A stretch of 64,000 bases of DNA from Catonia carolina (GCA_035578175.1 JAQMRL010000021.1:2910323-2974322); one strand, 5' to 3'; counted from the first letter of the stretch, positions 11,485-22,639 are shown. Notes: generated by a model from the sequence alone, not told the origin. Numbers and translations are program-made.

Positions 11485-11940
11485 GAGAAAGTAAAAATTG
11501 TACACCCTATGTAGACTGAATGTAGTCGCAATTGGATGTCAATTTTTTCATGATTGCAACGCTATCCATGATAGTGGGAAAGAAAATTTGAAAATAGTTC
11601 AAGAGAATTCCAGTAGGTAGCAGTAGCTGCTGGGTAAGAAGAAATAATAAAAATATAACCGAAGTAAAACAAGATTTTTGATACCAGGACAGTATGAAAT
11701 CAAAGTGGTTGCTTTGCTCTTTAAAGTCAAAATATGAGTATTTAGATATTTTGGTACCAGGATAGCATGAAATCAAAGTAGTTTCATTGCTCTAGTTAAA
11801 ATAATGTTTTTATTCTCATTCATAAGCAGTTATATAGTTTGCTTCAGTTTTGTTTACTTCTTTCTACCTCTCGCTACTTCATACCATCCTGGTATCGAAA
11901 ATTTATTTTATAAAGCAAACCTTCTTGACCCTAAAAATAA
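11485..11940. repeat. Low-complexity stretch with a short duplicated motif
   Basis: ACCAGGAYAGYATGAAATCA followed by a TTGCTCT block occurs twice, ~70 bp apart (11685 and 11757), and partly inverted at ~11885. Nothing protein-like. Confidence 0.4.
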
Positions 11941-11943
11941 TAA

Positions 11944-12870
11944 AAATCTGGTGTGAAACACTCACACAACTTTCTCTTGCCAATGCAAATAATTAACAAT
12001 AAACCTATCATTAGTAATAAAAAATTAGAAATAAACAAAAAACTAACTTTAATAATACTACTACCTAATTTTAATCATGAGTGAAAGACGCAAAATGAAA
12101 ATCAACCTCAGTTTAACTTAAAAATATGGAAAATCACTCTTTCACACTAAACTAGGCTCTGTAGAGAAAAATGCTTTAAATAAAAGTTGTAGATCTTTTA
12201 ATTTCCTATAAATTCAATTATATACACTTTTGTCATAAAATGCATACTAAGGCCGAAATCTTGAAAAAAGTCGATTTTTCACGTTTTCGTGAGAAAAAAC
12301 CGGAAATCGCTAATTACTGCTAAACTAAGCGTTAAACAAAAAAATGTTTCAAATAAAAGTTGTAGAACTTTAAATTTTCTACATATTTTATTATATAAAT
12401 TTTTGCTCTATAATACATATTAAAGCCGTAATCTTAAAAAAAACACTTTTTTTACGTAAAAACACCCTCACCAAGAATTTCAGCAAACATGGCGCCTACC
12501 ATATCTTTTAGAGAATAAAAAATTGAGTAAATGAGGCGATTTTAAAAAAAATCGTATGACCAGTTTTTTGTGAAAATCGCAAAAAAGTGAAAAATTATAC
12601 GAATAAACTACTACTTCCGGTTGACCGATTTTGATGAAAATGTTCGTGTCGGGTCCACTAGTGGTATGTAACTTAAGTTTCAAGTTCGTACAATGTTCCG
12701 TTCTTGAGATATTCTGTTCACACACACACACACAGACCAATCGCTAAAAACATGTTTTTTGGGTTCAGGGGGTCTGAAAACGTGTAGATCCGGTGAAAAC
12801 TCGATTTCGAAACATCGACATGAAAACAATACTTTCCTTCCTATATATTCATATAGGCAAGAGAAAGTAA
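11944..12870 (-). repeat. Family A repeat, copy 4
   Basis: Full minus-orientation unit with (AC)n at ~12718. It joins the next unit head-to-tail at GAAAGTAAAAATCTGGTGTG (12864-12883). Confidence 0.8.
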
Positions 12871-14197
12871 AAATCTGGTGTGAAACACTCGCACAACTTT
12901 CTCTTGCCAATGCAATATAATTAACAATAAACCTATCATTGTTGTTTAGGTCAACAGCCGAAAGGCTGGTTTGAACCTTTAGAGGTTTTACTAAGTAAAA
13001 CGAGGAGTGAGGTGGTTTACCATTGCCTTCCTCACTGGGTGGAAAAGTACGCTTATCAGCATGCCGGGCCCTCTGAAAAGCACATATTTTCCATTCTGCA
13101 AATGGCACCTTCACTTTATTCACCACAGGGTCTGGCTGTATAGTGAAATTCATTATTTTCAGAGGAGATAACTCTGATTAGTGTCTTTTACAGCTCTACC
13201 TCTTTTGTTCTTAAATGATTCAGTCATTTAATTGGGTGACCATGTGATAAGAAACAGAACTATTTATTTTAGCCCTGCAACGAACAGATTGAGTGTAAAT
13301 AATTTGACACTCCACCTGTCTGTTATGGGCAGAAACCTATCATTAGTAATAAAAAATTAGAAATAAACAAAAAACTAACTTTAATAATATAACCTAATTT
13401 TAATCATGAGTGAAAGACGCAAAATGAAAATCAACCTCAGTTTAGCTTAAAAATATGGAAAATCACTCTTTCACACTAAACTAGGCTCTGTAGAGAAAAA
13501 TGCTTTAAATAAAAGTTGTAGATCTTTTAATTTCCTATAAATTCAATTATATACACTTTTGTCATAAAATGCATACTAAGGCCGAAATTTTAAAAAAATC
13601 GATTTTTCACATATTTTCGTGAGAAAAATCAGAAAATCGCTTAATTACCTACCGTTAAACTAAGCGTTATACAAAAAAAATGTTTGAAATAAAAGTTGTA
13701 GAATTTTAAATTCTCTACATTTTATATTATATAAATTTTTGCGCTATAATACATATTAAAGCTGTAATCTTAAAAAAACAATTTTTTTACGTAAAAACAG
13801 CCTAACCAAGAATTTCAGCAAACATGACGCCTACCCTATCTTGTAGAGAATAAAAAATTGAGTAAACCAGGCGATTTTAAAAAAAATCGTAGGACCAGTT
13901 TTTGAGAAACTTGCAAAAAAGTGAAAAATTACATTAATAAACTACTACTTCCGGTTGACCGATTTTGATGAAAATATTCGTGTCGGGTCCGGTAGTGGTA
14001 TGTAACTTAAGTTTCAAGTTCGTACAATGTTCCATTCTTGAGATATTTTGTATACACACACACAGACCAATCGCTAAAAACATGTTTTTTGGGTTCAGGG
14101 GTCTGAAAACGTATAGATCCAGTGAAAACTCGATTTCGAAAAATCGACATGAAAACAATACTTTCCTTCCTATATATTCATATAGGCAAGAGAAAGT
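12871..14197 (-). repeat. Family A repeat, copy 5 (split by family B)
   Basis: Head-to-tail with copy 4. Interrupted at ~12941-13332 by a family B insertion flanked by AAACCTATCATT on both sides, then continuing to GGCAAGAGAAAGTA at 14197. Confidence 0.8.
12941..13332 (-). mobile_element. Family B SINE-like retroposon
   Basis: Complete from the GTTGTTTAGGTCAACAGCC tail to CTGTTATGGGCAG. The 12-bp AAACCTATCATT duplication marks retrotransposition into family A. Confidence 0.8.
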
Positions 14198-14720
14198 AAA
14201 AATACGGAAAATCTGTAATTCCCTCTAAACTAGGCTTTGTAGAGAAAAATACATTAAATAAAAGTTGCAGGTTTTTTAATTTTCTATAACTTTGATAATA
14301 GACTTTTGTCATAATATGCATGCAATCTTAAAAAATTCAATTTTTTACAGATATTTATGGAAAAAAAACAGAAAATCACTAATTGCCGCTAAACTAAGCA
14401 TTGCACAAAAATATGATTGAAATAAAAGTTAAAGATTTTTTATTGTTCTACAACTTTGATTATATACACTATTGCCCTAAAATTCAATTAAGGGCTGCCG
14501 TCTTAAAATAAGCATTTTTTTTACAAGAGGTCAGGTTAAGAATTTCAGCTGAGATGGCGCTTAACCTATCTTGTAGAGCTTAAAAAAATTGTAAGGTCCT
14601 TTTTTTAAGAAAATTGGAAAAATGAAAAATCACGAATAAACTACTAGTTCTGGTGGACCAATTTTGATAGAATATTTGTGTCAGGTCCTGGCAATGGTAC
14701 TTAACTTTACAGTTTTATTT
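14198..14720 (-). repeat. Decayed family A unit
   Basis: Recognisable blocks (ACTAGGCTTTGTAGAG, GCCGCTAAACTAAGC, AGAATTTCAGC) in family A order but heavily diverged, with no ends. From 14720 to 15185 I see only AT-rich sequence with no supported gene. Confidence 0.5.
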
Positions 14721-15187
14721 TTATTGTTTATGCCTGCGATGTTACATCGTGTTTTATGTAAAATTTATTTTCTTCTCTGTGATACTAGTTTGTAAAATTT
14801 TAGCAATACTGTGCTCTGCACTTAGGCCCTCTACTCTCCTGTGTGGCAAAACTAGTGATTATAACCACTCCAGAATTCCTTTATAAAGAAATGAAATCTT
14901 TTGGCATGAACTGTACTCCTTGATTGGCACACGGCTTTCAATATGACAGCATGATAATTGGAGCTACTGCTACGAAAAGTCATTGCCAAATTCAACATTT
15001 TTTTTTTTGCTACTTGCATCCAGGAGACTCCAAAGGGAGTATAGGACATGTCAAGATAAAACTGATAAACTGAAAGTTTATCACCAATGATAAATAATTC
15101 ATCACCACCAAAAAAATTGTTTTTTGCTACTGCTTACTTCAGTAGGCTTGTCATGAGTCCCATTGAATCAAATATCTTGCAAAATAA

Positions 15188-16118
15188 AAAATCTGGTGTG
15201 AAACACTCACACGACTTTCTCTTGCCAGTGCAAATAATTAACAATAAAACTAATAATAGTAATAAAACATTAGAAATAAATAAAAAACTAATCTTATTTC
15301 AATCATGAGAGAAACACGCAAAATGAAAATCAACCTCAGTTTGGCCTAAAAATACGGAAAACCACTCATTCACGCTCAACTAGGCTCTGTAGAGAAAAAT
15401 GCTCTAAATAAAAGTTGTAGATCTTTTAATTTTCTATAAAATTATTTATATACACTTTTGTCATAAAATGAATACTAAGGCCGAAATCTTAAAAAAATCG
15501 ATTTTTCACACGTTTTCGTGAGAAAAAAACAGAAAATCGCTAATTACCGCTAAACTAAGCGTTATACAAAAAAATGTTTGAAATAAAAGTTGTAGAATTT
15601 TAAATTTTCTACATTTTATATTATATAAAGTTTTGCGCTATAATACATATTTAAGCCGTAATCTTAAAAAAACACTGTTTTTACGTGAAAACACCCTCAC
15701 CAAGAATTTCAGCAAACATAGCGCCTAACCTATCTTGTAGAGAATAAAAAATTGAGTAAATGAGGCGATTTTTAAAAAAATCGTAGGACCAATTTTAGAG
15801 AAAATCGCAAAAAAGTGAAAAATTATACGAATAAACTACTACTTCCGGTTTACCGATTTTGATAAAAATGTTCGTGTCGGGTCCGGTAGTGGTATGTAAC
15901 TTAAGTTTCAAATTTCAAGTTCGTACAATGTTCCGTTCTCGAGATATTTTGTATATACACACACACACACACACACACACAGACCAATCGCTAAAAACAT
16001 GTTTTTTGGGTTCAGGGGGTCTGAAAACGTGTAGATCCGGTGAAAACTCGATTTCTTAAAATCGACATGAAAACAATACTTTCCTTCCTATATATTCATA
16101 TAGGCAAGAGAAAGTAAA
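15188..16118 (-). repeat. Family A repeat, copy 6
   Basis: ATCTGGTGTGAAACAC to GGCAAGAGAAAGTA, with (AC)11-12 at about 15958. Both terminal hairpins present. Confidence 0.8.
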
Positions 16119-16337
16119 AAATCAAACACAATAATAAATTCATCATTTACCAATAATTTTTTCATGCTACTGCTTAATTCAGTAGGCTTGTAATGAACCC
16201 CTTTGTATCAAATAGTACACAATATTTGTTTAATTAGAAGTTAAATATTTTTCAATCAAAACTATTTAGAAAGGAATTCGTGCACACTGTACACATAGAA
16301 GTAAGGTTGGCTATAGTAGGCACCTACTGTACGTATA

Positions 16338-17287
16338 GGGTGATTCAAAAAGAGCGCCGGTTTTGATATATCAAATTAAGAGATTTATTTTATTGAAAAA
16401 CTGAAAATAAATACATCAACAAGTTCATCTTACCTTCCGATTTCATGTATGAAAAATGATGTCATGCATGTGTCCTCCTCTACTGCGCTGGCACGCATCA
16501 ACTCTGTCCATGAAATTGGATATTACTGCACGACAAGTTTCGACTTCCATTTGCCCGATAACCCGTCGAATTTCCTCCTTCAAGTCATTGATGTTTCGGG
16601 GTTTATTGGCATACACCAATGACTTCAGATGACCCCAAAGATGAAAGTCACAAGGCGTCAAGTCACACGACCTTGGTGGCCATTGATGGTCGGAATTACG
16701 AGAAATGATGCGATCCTGGAACCGTTCACGGAGCAACAATATTGTTTCTCGTGCAGCAACTGAATTTTATACGGGTGATATTGGAGATCGTACCGAAGAA
16801 TTCTCCGTACAGAAGAACATCGTAAACCCAATTGTTGAGAACGGCGACGTATTGATTTTGCTGGGCTAATAGCCACACTGTCACGAACCAACGCAACGTT
16901 CTGCTCAGTTCGGCCAGAACGACGACGTCCAGAACTTTTAAGGTCGACTGTTGAACCCGTCTCAAAAAACTTTTTCATGAGCCTGCGAACTGTTGATTCA
17001 TTTGGTGCTTCATTACGTCCTAGAGTACCGCGAAGTCGCCTGACAGTAGCCGCATAACTCTCTCCACTCTGGTAAAATGTTTTGACGATTAACACTCGTT
17101 GTGCAATAGTAAACTTCTCCATGGTTAGACACAGACTGCGAGAGTACTACACTGCGAACAAGAGAAACTACAACTGAATCGTCAATCGGAATGTTCTCCG
17201 AAATAGAAATGAGGTCTAACAATGTTGCCAACCGATAAACAAAAATTTACCAGCCGTTTAAAAACCGGCGCTCTTTTTGAATCACCC
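16338..17287 (-). mobile_element. Internally deleted Tc1/mariner-type element (family 1) with transposase halves
   Basis: 950 bp bounded by GGGTGATTCAAAAAGAGCGC inverted repeats. Minus strand 17122-16760 codes the N-terminal DNA-binding half: M-E-K-F-T-I-A-Q-R-V, a helix-turn-helix region, then S-G-R-R-R-S-G-R-T. A deletion joins this, out of frame, to the C-terminal part at 16739-16443 (R-S-C-D-L-T-P-C-D-F, G-H-L-K-S). The first catalytic Asp region is missing. Non-autonomous. With 5400-6147 it shows both halves of the parent. Confidence 0.82.
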
Positions 17288-18198
17288 GTTACATCTGTGA
17301 GCAGTTTTTTTTATAAATGAATTCCTCCATGTTAAAAACTATATCAAGACTTACCGATACAAACCTTGACAACCCACTGAGTGTTGCAACATCCAAAATT
17401 GAAGTATATAAAATCTTGTGAAAATAAACCAATACTAAACTTGTCTTGGATAGTGATACAAGACAGTATGGTTTGTGTAACTGACATTACAAAATATACT
17501 AAGTACCTTGTAAAAATCTTTTACAAAATTAATTTACACTAATACGAGGTGTGGCTATTAAATAACGAGACTGATGTTGTAAAAAATTTTATTTTTACTT
17601 TATACATAATCACTTATTGTCACCTTCAATATGCACTCCTTCTCTATCCCTACAACACTCCATGTGAATTTTCCATTGTTGGAAACAGTGCTGGAAGTCA
17701 GATGACTTCTATCAGCTCCTTCAGGACACATGCTGCTTTCTCTTTTACAGCTTTCACACACTCAAATCTTGTCCCTTTTAATGCAGATTTCACCTTAGGG
17801 AACAGGTAGAATTCACATGATGCAAGATCTGGTGAATAAAGTGGATGTTCTAACACTGAGATGGTGTACTTAACTAGGAACATCTTTACAGATAACCTGG
17901 AATGAGCTGGCACATTACCCATGATTTGTCCTTCCACATTTCGAGGCGTTTTTCATTACTCTTTGACGTAGTTTAGAAAGTACCTCAAAGTAGTTGCCTA
18001 ATATTGATTAATTATTGTTTCACCTTCAGGAACCCAGTGAAAGTACACAATTCCACGAATATTAAAAAAAACAATCATCATTCAAAAATAAATCTTTATA
18101 ATGCATCCTGCAGTTTTAAATATTTCTATTTCATATAATGAATTAATACAATAATTTCACTAACCTTCTTTTTAAACTGCGTCACCTTTATTTTAATT

Positions 18199-18242
18199 TT
18201 TACTTACACGTGTTTCGGTGGATCCACCATCATCAGAGTAAA
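18199..18242 (-). ncRNA. Hammerhead-like ribozyme motif (left arm, copy 1)
   Basis: Minus-strand order: UUUACU, CUGAUGA, a single U, GGUG-GAUC-CACC, GAA, AC-ACGU-GU, A, AGUAAA. The outer hexamers pair (stem I, 6 bp); stem II is 4 bp; stem III is 2 bp and self-complementary (ACACGUGU). The NUH cleavage triplet is GUA. The U between A9 and stem II is non-canonical. Confidence 0.6.
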
Positions 18243-18431
18243 TAACATATAATTGAAACTAAAAACATTATTTATTAAAAATCTATAGAAGATGATACAT
18301 CTTCAGTCACTTGTATAAAACTGATTTAAAATTGATTTAAAATTTTAAATCAGTTTTATACAAGTGACTGAAGATGTATCATCTTCTATAGATTTTTAAT
18401 AAATAATGTTTTTAGTTTCAATTATATGTTA

Positions 18432-18475
18432 TTTACTCTGATGATGGTGGATCCACCGAAACACGTGTAAGTAAA
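18432..18475 (+). ncRNA. Hammerhead-like ribozyme motif (right arm, copy 1)
   Basis: Same motif on the plus strand: UUUACU (18432-18437), CUGAUGA (18438-18444), bulged U, GGUG/CACC stem II (18446-18457), GAA, AC/GU stem III, A17 at 18469, AGUAAA (18470-18475) closing stem I with six pairs. All conserved core positions are present. Confidence 0.62.
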
Positions 18476-18869
18476 AATTAAAATAAAGGTGACGCAGTTT
18501 AAAAAGAAAGTTAGTGAAATTATTGTATTAATTCATTATATGAAATAGAAACAATCATCATTGCTTTAAATTTTGACGTGCTCATTTGAGCTTTTTTGGC
18601 TCTCGGTGACGTTCAGCTCTTCCAGTGCATGGATTGGTGCTTTGTTTCCGGATCATAAGTAAAAAACCAACGTTTCATCATATTCCTGAAGGAGCTGACA
18701 GAAGATGATTTCCAGCACTGTTTCCAACAATGGAAAGTTCGCATGGAGCATTGTAGGAATAAAGAAGGAGTGTACATTGAGGGTGACAATAAGTGATTAT
18801 GTAAAAAATGAAAATAAAATTTTTTACGTCAGTCTCGTTATTTAATAGGAACACCTCATATGTGCAAAT

Positions 18870-19310
18870 AAAGGTTCAGATTTAGGGTGGCCACACACAG
18901 GAGGTGACAAAAGTTTGTGGCGTGCCCGTGCCCCGCGACCGCAGGTGGTGGAGAGTCGTGGTGGGGCATTGTATCATACCGAGCCAATTAAACTGGGCTA
19001 CCATGAGGCGAAACCAATCCCTGCAGTTCACTAGATATACTAAAGTACACAATTTGCGTAAATAAAACAGTACGATGAAAACAGAAAACAAACTGCTTGG
19101 CTTGCAAGAGCTAACAAACTACCCTAAGGCCAAACAAGGAGTGATTCGCTGCACCACAAGTTGCCCTGCATGATTCGCCAACTGAGTCACCAGTGGTGCA
19201 GCAGGTTGCGCCACCTGGCGACGTAAACTAATAACGGCCTTACGGTACAACAGAAGAATAACAATAAATAATGTTACTGTAAGTGTGGTAATAGGTGGGT
19301 ACATGCAAGC
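18870..19310. other. Non-repeat-like stretch with G/C-rich inverted motifs
   Basis: Contains GGCCACACACAGGAGG and, around 19120-19230, inverted GGCC-containing blocks (CTAAGGCCAAAC and ACGGCCTTACGG), suggesting an old MITE. Short frames on either strand resemble no protein I know. Confidence 0.3.
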
Positions 19311-19734
19311 TCACAATTCTAAAAATCTAGTTACACAAAAAAAGGAATTTAAAAACAACTACTCTAAGAACCATTTGTTTTCTTTTATTATAAGATTTTC
19401 ATTTGAGTTTTTTCTCATGGGTCAACAGAATCAATTAAATTCACATTTTATATACGTTTACAAAAATATATAATTATATTGTCCAAGATATTATACAATA
19501 AGTTAACAAATTATGATCACAGTAAACATTATAATAAATTTTAAAAATACCTAATTTATTTTTAATTTATAAAAATTATTTCTAGTTTGTTTCATAGTTT
19601 TTATTAATTTGTTCCTTGAAATTAGTACTTTTGTTAATGCATGAAAGACTTGATAATTTATCTATAATTTTCAGTTATGTTTATACTATTTTAATAATAA
19701 ATAAATTTTTGAAATGCATCAAGTCGACCACTAA

Positions 19735-19950
19735 TATAAAAATTACAGTATAAATTAAATTTACCACCTTACCTTTGTTTGCTTTTTAAGTTTAAAAAAT
19801 TTACGCGTTTTTCGATAGTACCACCTATATAACCTAATAATATTGCTTTAAGAAAGTGGTACCACTGAAACTTGCGCAAGTTTTTTAAACTTAGAAAGCA
19901 ACCACCAAAGTAAGGTGATAAATTTCATTTGTACAGTTATTTATATTTTA
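19735..19950. repeat. Palindrome with ~90-bp arms
   Basis: 19737-19826 (ACCACCTTACCTTTGTTTGC, AAGTTTAAAAAATTTACGCG, GTACCAC) returns inverted at 19855-19947 around a 30-bp AT-rich loop. A foldback MITE or a dead palindromic retroposon; no hammerhead core seen. Confidence 0.6.
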
Positions 19951-20021
19951 ATAATGTTTAACGTTTAAAAAGTTGATAAGATTTTGTTTTAATTAACAAG
20001 TGATACCTATAAACTGAAGTG

Positions 20022-20416
20022 CCCATAACAGACAGGTGGAGTGTCAAATTATGTACACTCAATCTGTTCATTACAGGGCTAAAATAAATAGTTCTGTTTC
20101 TTATCAGATTGTCAGCCAATTAAATGACTGAATCATTTAAGAACAGAAGAGATAGAGGTGTAAAATACACTAATCAGAGTTATCTCCTCTGGAAGTAATG
20201 AATTTCATTTTACAGCCAGACCCTGTGGTGAATAAAATGAAGGTGTCGTTTGCAGAGTGGAAAATATGTGCTTTTCAGAGGGCCCGGCATGCTGATAAGC
20301 GTACTTTTCCACTCAGTGAGGAAGGCAATGGTAAACCACCTCACTCCTCGTTTTACTTAGTAAAACCTCTACAGGTTCAAACCAGCCTTTCGGCTGATCA
20401 CCTAAACAACAACAAC
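20022..20416 (+). mobile_element. Family B SINE-like retroposon
   Basis: Full-length, plus orientation, from GCCCATAACAGACAGGTGGA to a (CAA)n tail at 20405-20416. 20417-20870 is AT-rich with no supported gene. Confidence 0.8.
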
Positions 20417-20872
20417 CTATAAACTGAAATTCTATTTCAGAATAACCTACTAACTTAAGTGTTTAATATTTCATTTTATTCAGATAGGAAATTAATCATA
20501 AAGCTTATTGGAAAAATCTGTAATCTGGCATTACTTAAGTACTGAAAGTGTCAGGCTGAGTGGATGAGGTGTTACTGTAATTGTTTTTTGAGACTACTAA
20601 AAAAATATTTATTTAGTTAAAATACATTTCCGTAAAAATTCATATTTATGATTACCCTGTAATTTTTTTTCAGTAATATTTTATTGTCAATAGAAACTAA
20701 ATTACAGAATTAATTTAAAAAAAAACCCCTATTGTTTTATTGTCAATTTTTAAGTTTCCATAACAAATATCATTTAATTTTTGTTTTTTCTAATTCATTT
20801 ATTTAACGTTGCATCAACTACAATGATCATTAGCGATGACGTTGGGGTGTGACTTTTGTCTGATGGAGGATG

Positions 20873-20983
20873 AAATGATTTTTTGTAACGTATGAAAATA
20901 TGTCGTGCCTGAGTGGGATTCGAACCCAGGACCGCATGATGAGAGGCGAGCACGTTACCAACTGCGCCAATGCGGCCGGCATT
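20873..20983 (-). mobile_element. Family C tRNA-derived SINE (truncated tail)
   Basis: Minus strand: GCCGCATTGGCGCAGTTGGT A-box region, perfect B box GGTTCGAATCC, then the family body, lost after ~110 bp. Confidence 0.7.
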
Positions 20984-20989
20984 TAATTA

Positions 20990-21068
20990 ATTTCTTCTTC
21001 TTCTTCTTCTTCACTTCAAGGATTAGGCACGTCTGCCCATTCCGGAAACCATCTTCTTCTCGGACGAA
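20990..21068 (-). mobile_element. LINE 3'-end scrap
   Basis: (GAA)n tail with CAAGGATTAGG and TTCCGGAAACCATC, matching the 3' end of the LINE at 56621-58268. Very short. Confidence 0.45.
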
Positions 21069-21240
21069 GAAGATTTAATTAATTTATTTCATTTAATTTA
21101 TTTTGCAAATTTTAAATGTTTTTAGTACAAATGAATGATTTTGTTATTAATAAAACCGTATTTTATAATACATTTTTTGATAATAAAAACAAAGAATAAT
21201 TTTTCTATAACATGTTACAAAAATAAAAATAATATAAACA

Positions 21241-21396
21241 TTTATTATTTTCTTTCATTGTCAAACTGAGGAGCCTGGTGGTAACACACTTACCCAAAAC
21301 ATGCTAGGCAAAAGCACTGAACGTGTTAAATTAAAATATAAACTTAAAACAAAAATTCTGTAAAATCTCAAGTTGAAAAAAAAGTTAACATTTAAT
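21241..21396 (-). promoter_or_regulatory. Candidate polyadenylation signals of the UGT locus
   Basis: On the minus strand ATTAAA occurs at 21396-21391, 17 bp past the stop. A canonical AATAAA occurs at 21246-21241, about 170 bp past it. The second is the more usual distance. Inferred from motif and position only; such hexamers are frequent in AT-rich DNA. Confidence 0.35.
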
Positions 21397-21412
21397 AAGC
21401 TCGATTACAAAA

Positions 21413-21719
21413 TTATTCGTTTTTACGTTTTTTAGTTTTAGATTTTATCGTCGGTTTAGAAAACATTCGTTTTATAAAATTATAAATAAATTTTAACGAA
21501 TAATATAATATTGCTAAAACTGAAACAAGAACAAAAATAATAAAAGCAATTACATCTAACAATAAGTATTGATACCAGGTAAGATCTACAGCGGCAGACC
21601 TAAGATGAGGTGCACCTTTATGTCTGATTACATACTCTGTCCAATAAACTGCAGTTTCTAAAGGTGATTGAGGGCGATCCCTAAATCTTTCTGATAACAG
21701 TTTGGCATTTTCTTTGTAC
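21413..21719 (-). CDS. UGT shared exon 4 (last coding exon: membrane anchor and stop)
   Basis: Encodes the C-terminal 101 residues of a UDP-glycosyltransferase. The acceptor is tttacag/G at 21720-21721. The first base completes a Lys codon begun by exon 3 (AA/G), giving the usual [11 protein letters not shown] join. The exon runs through the family motif [19 protein letters not shown], then D-L-T-W-Y-Q, a ~20-residue hydrophobic segment ([16 protein letters not shown]) and a basic cytosolic tail. The tail ends K-R-K-N-E, with Lys at -3 and -5, matching a KXKXX ER-retrieval signal. TAA lies at 21413-21415. It is the only such exon in the window, so all upstream first exons would have to share it. 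The intron to exon 3 is about 7.2 kb and full of repeats. Confidence 0.93.
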
Positions 21720-21751
21720 CTGTAAATAAATCAAATTTTATTAAATACAAA

Positions 21752-22542
21752 AAAATCTGGTGTGAAACACTCACACAACTTTCTCTGGCCAATGCAAATA
21801 ATAAACAATAATCTTAACATAGTAATAAAACACTAGAAATAAACAAAAAACTAACTTCAATAACACATAACCTAATTTTAATCATGAGTGAAAGATGCAA
21901 AATGAAAATCAACCTCAGTTAGGCTTAAAAATACGGAAAATCACTCTTTCACGCTAAACTAGGCTCCATAGAGAAAAATGCTCTAAATAAAAGTTGTAGA
22001 TCTTCTAATTTCCTATAAATTTAATAATTACACGTTTGTCGTAAAATGCATACTAAGGCCGAAATCTTAAAAAAATCGATTTTTCACACGTTTTCATGTG
22101 AAAAAAACAGAAAATCACAAATTACCACTAAACTAAGCGTTATACAAAAAAAATGTTTGAAATAATAGTTGTAGAGTTTTAAATTCTCTATAACTTTTAT
22201 TATATACAGTTTTGCGCTAAAATGCATATTAAAGCCGTAATCTTAAAAAATCAATTTTTTTACGTGAAAACAGCCTCACCAAGAATTTCAGCAAACATGA
22301 CGCCTACCCTATCTTGTAGGGAATAAAAAATTTAGTAAACGAGGTGACTTAAAAAAATCGTAGGACCAGTTTATGAGAAAATCGCAAAAAAGTGAAAAAT
22401 GACACGAATAAACTACAACTTCCGGTTGACCGATTTTGATGACAATGTTCGTGTTGGGTCCGGTAGTGGTATGTAACTTAAGTTTCAAGTTTCAAGTTCG
22501 TAGGATGTTCCGTTCTTGAGATATTTTGTACACACGCACGCA

Positions 22543-22639
<97 letters not shown>

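Larger units (their letters stand above)
18083..18550 (-). mobile_element. Palindromic retroposon, copy 1, with two hammerhead-like motifs
   Basis: Flanked by a 12-bp duplication ACAATCATCATT (18071-18082, 18551-18562). Arms of ~210 bp (~18126-18335 and ~18340-18550) are nearly perfect inverted copies around TTTAAAATTGATTTAAAATT. 43 bp at the left (CAAAAATAAATCTTTATAAT...) are unpaired and match the 3' end of copy 2. A second hairpin, GAAGATGTATCATCTTC, lies within each arm. No protein coded. Confidence 0.8.
17545..18857 (-). mobile_element. mariner (family 3) derivative with two 3' ends, split by a palindromic retroposon
   Basis: The left end (CGAGGTGTGGCTATTAAATA) and right end are inverted copies. 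Minus strand 17937-17698 codes the mariner C-terminus: V-L-E-H-P-L-Y-S-P-D-L-A, then S-A-L-K-G-T-R-F-E. The minus-strand coding sequence runs back to a P-E-T-K-H-Q-S-M-H-W-like block near 18650. From ~18685 to 18857 the 3' end appears again on the plus strand (GAAGGAGCTGACAGAAGATG...). The 5' half is lost. A 468-bp palindromic element sits inside at 18083-18550. Confidence 0.75.
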
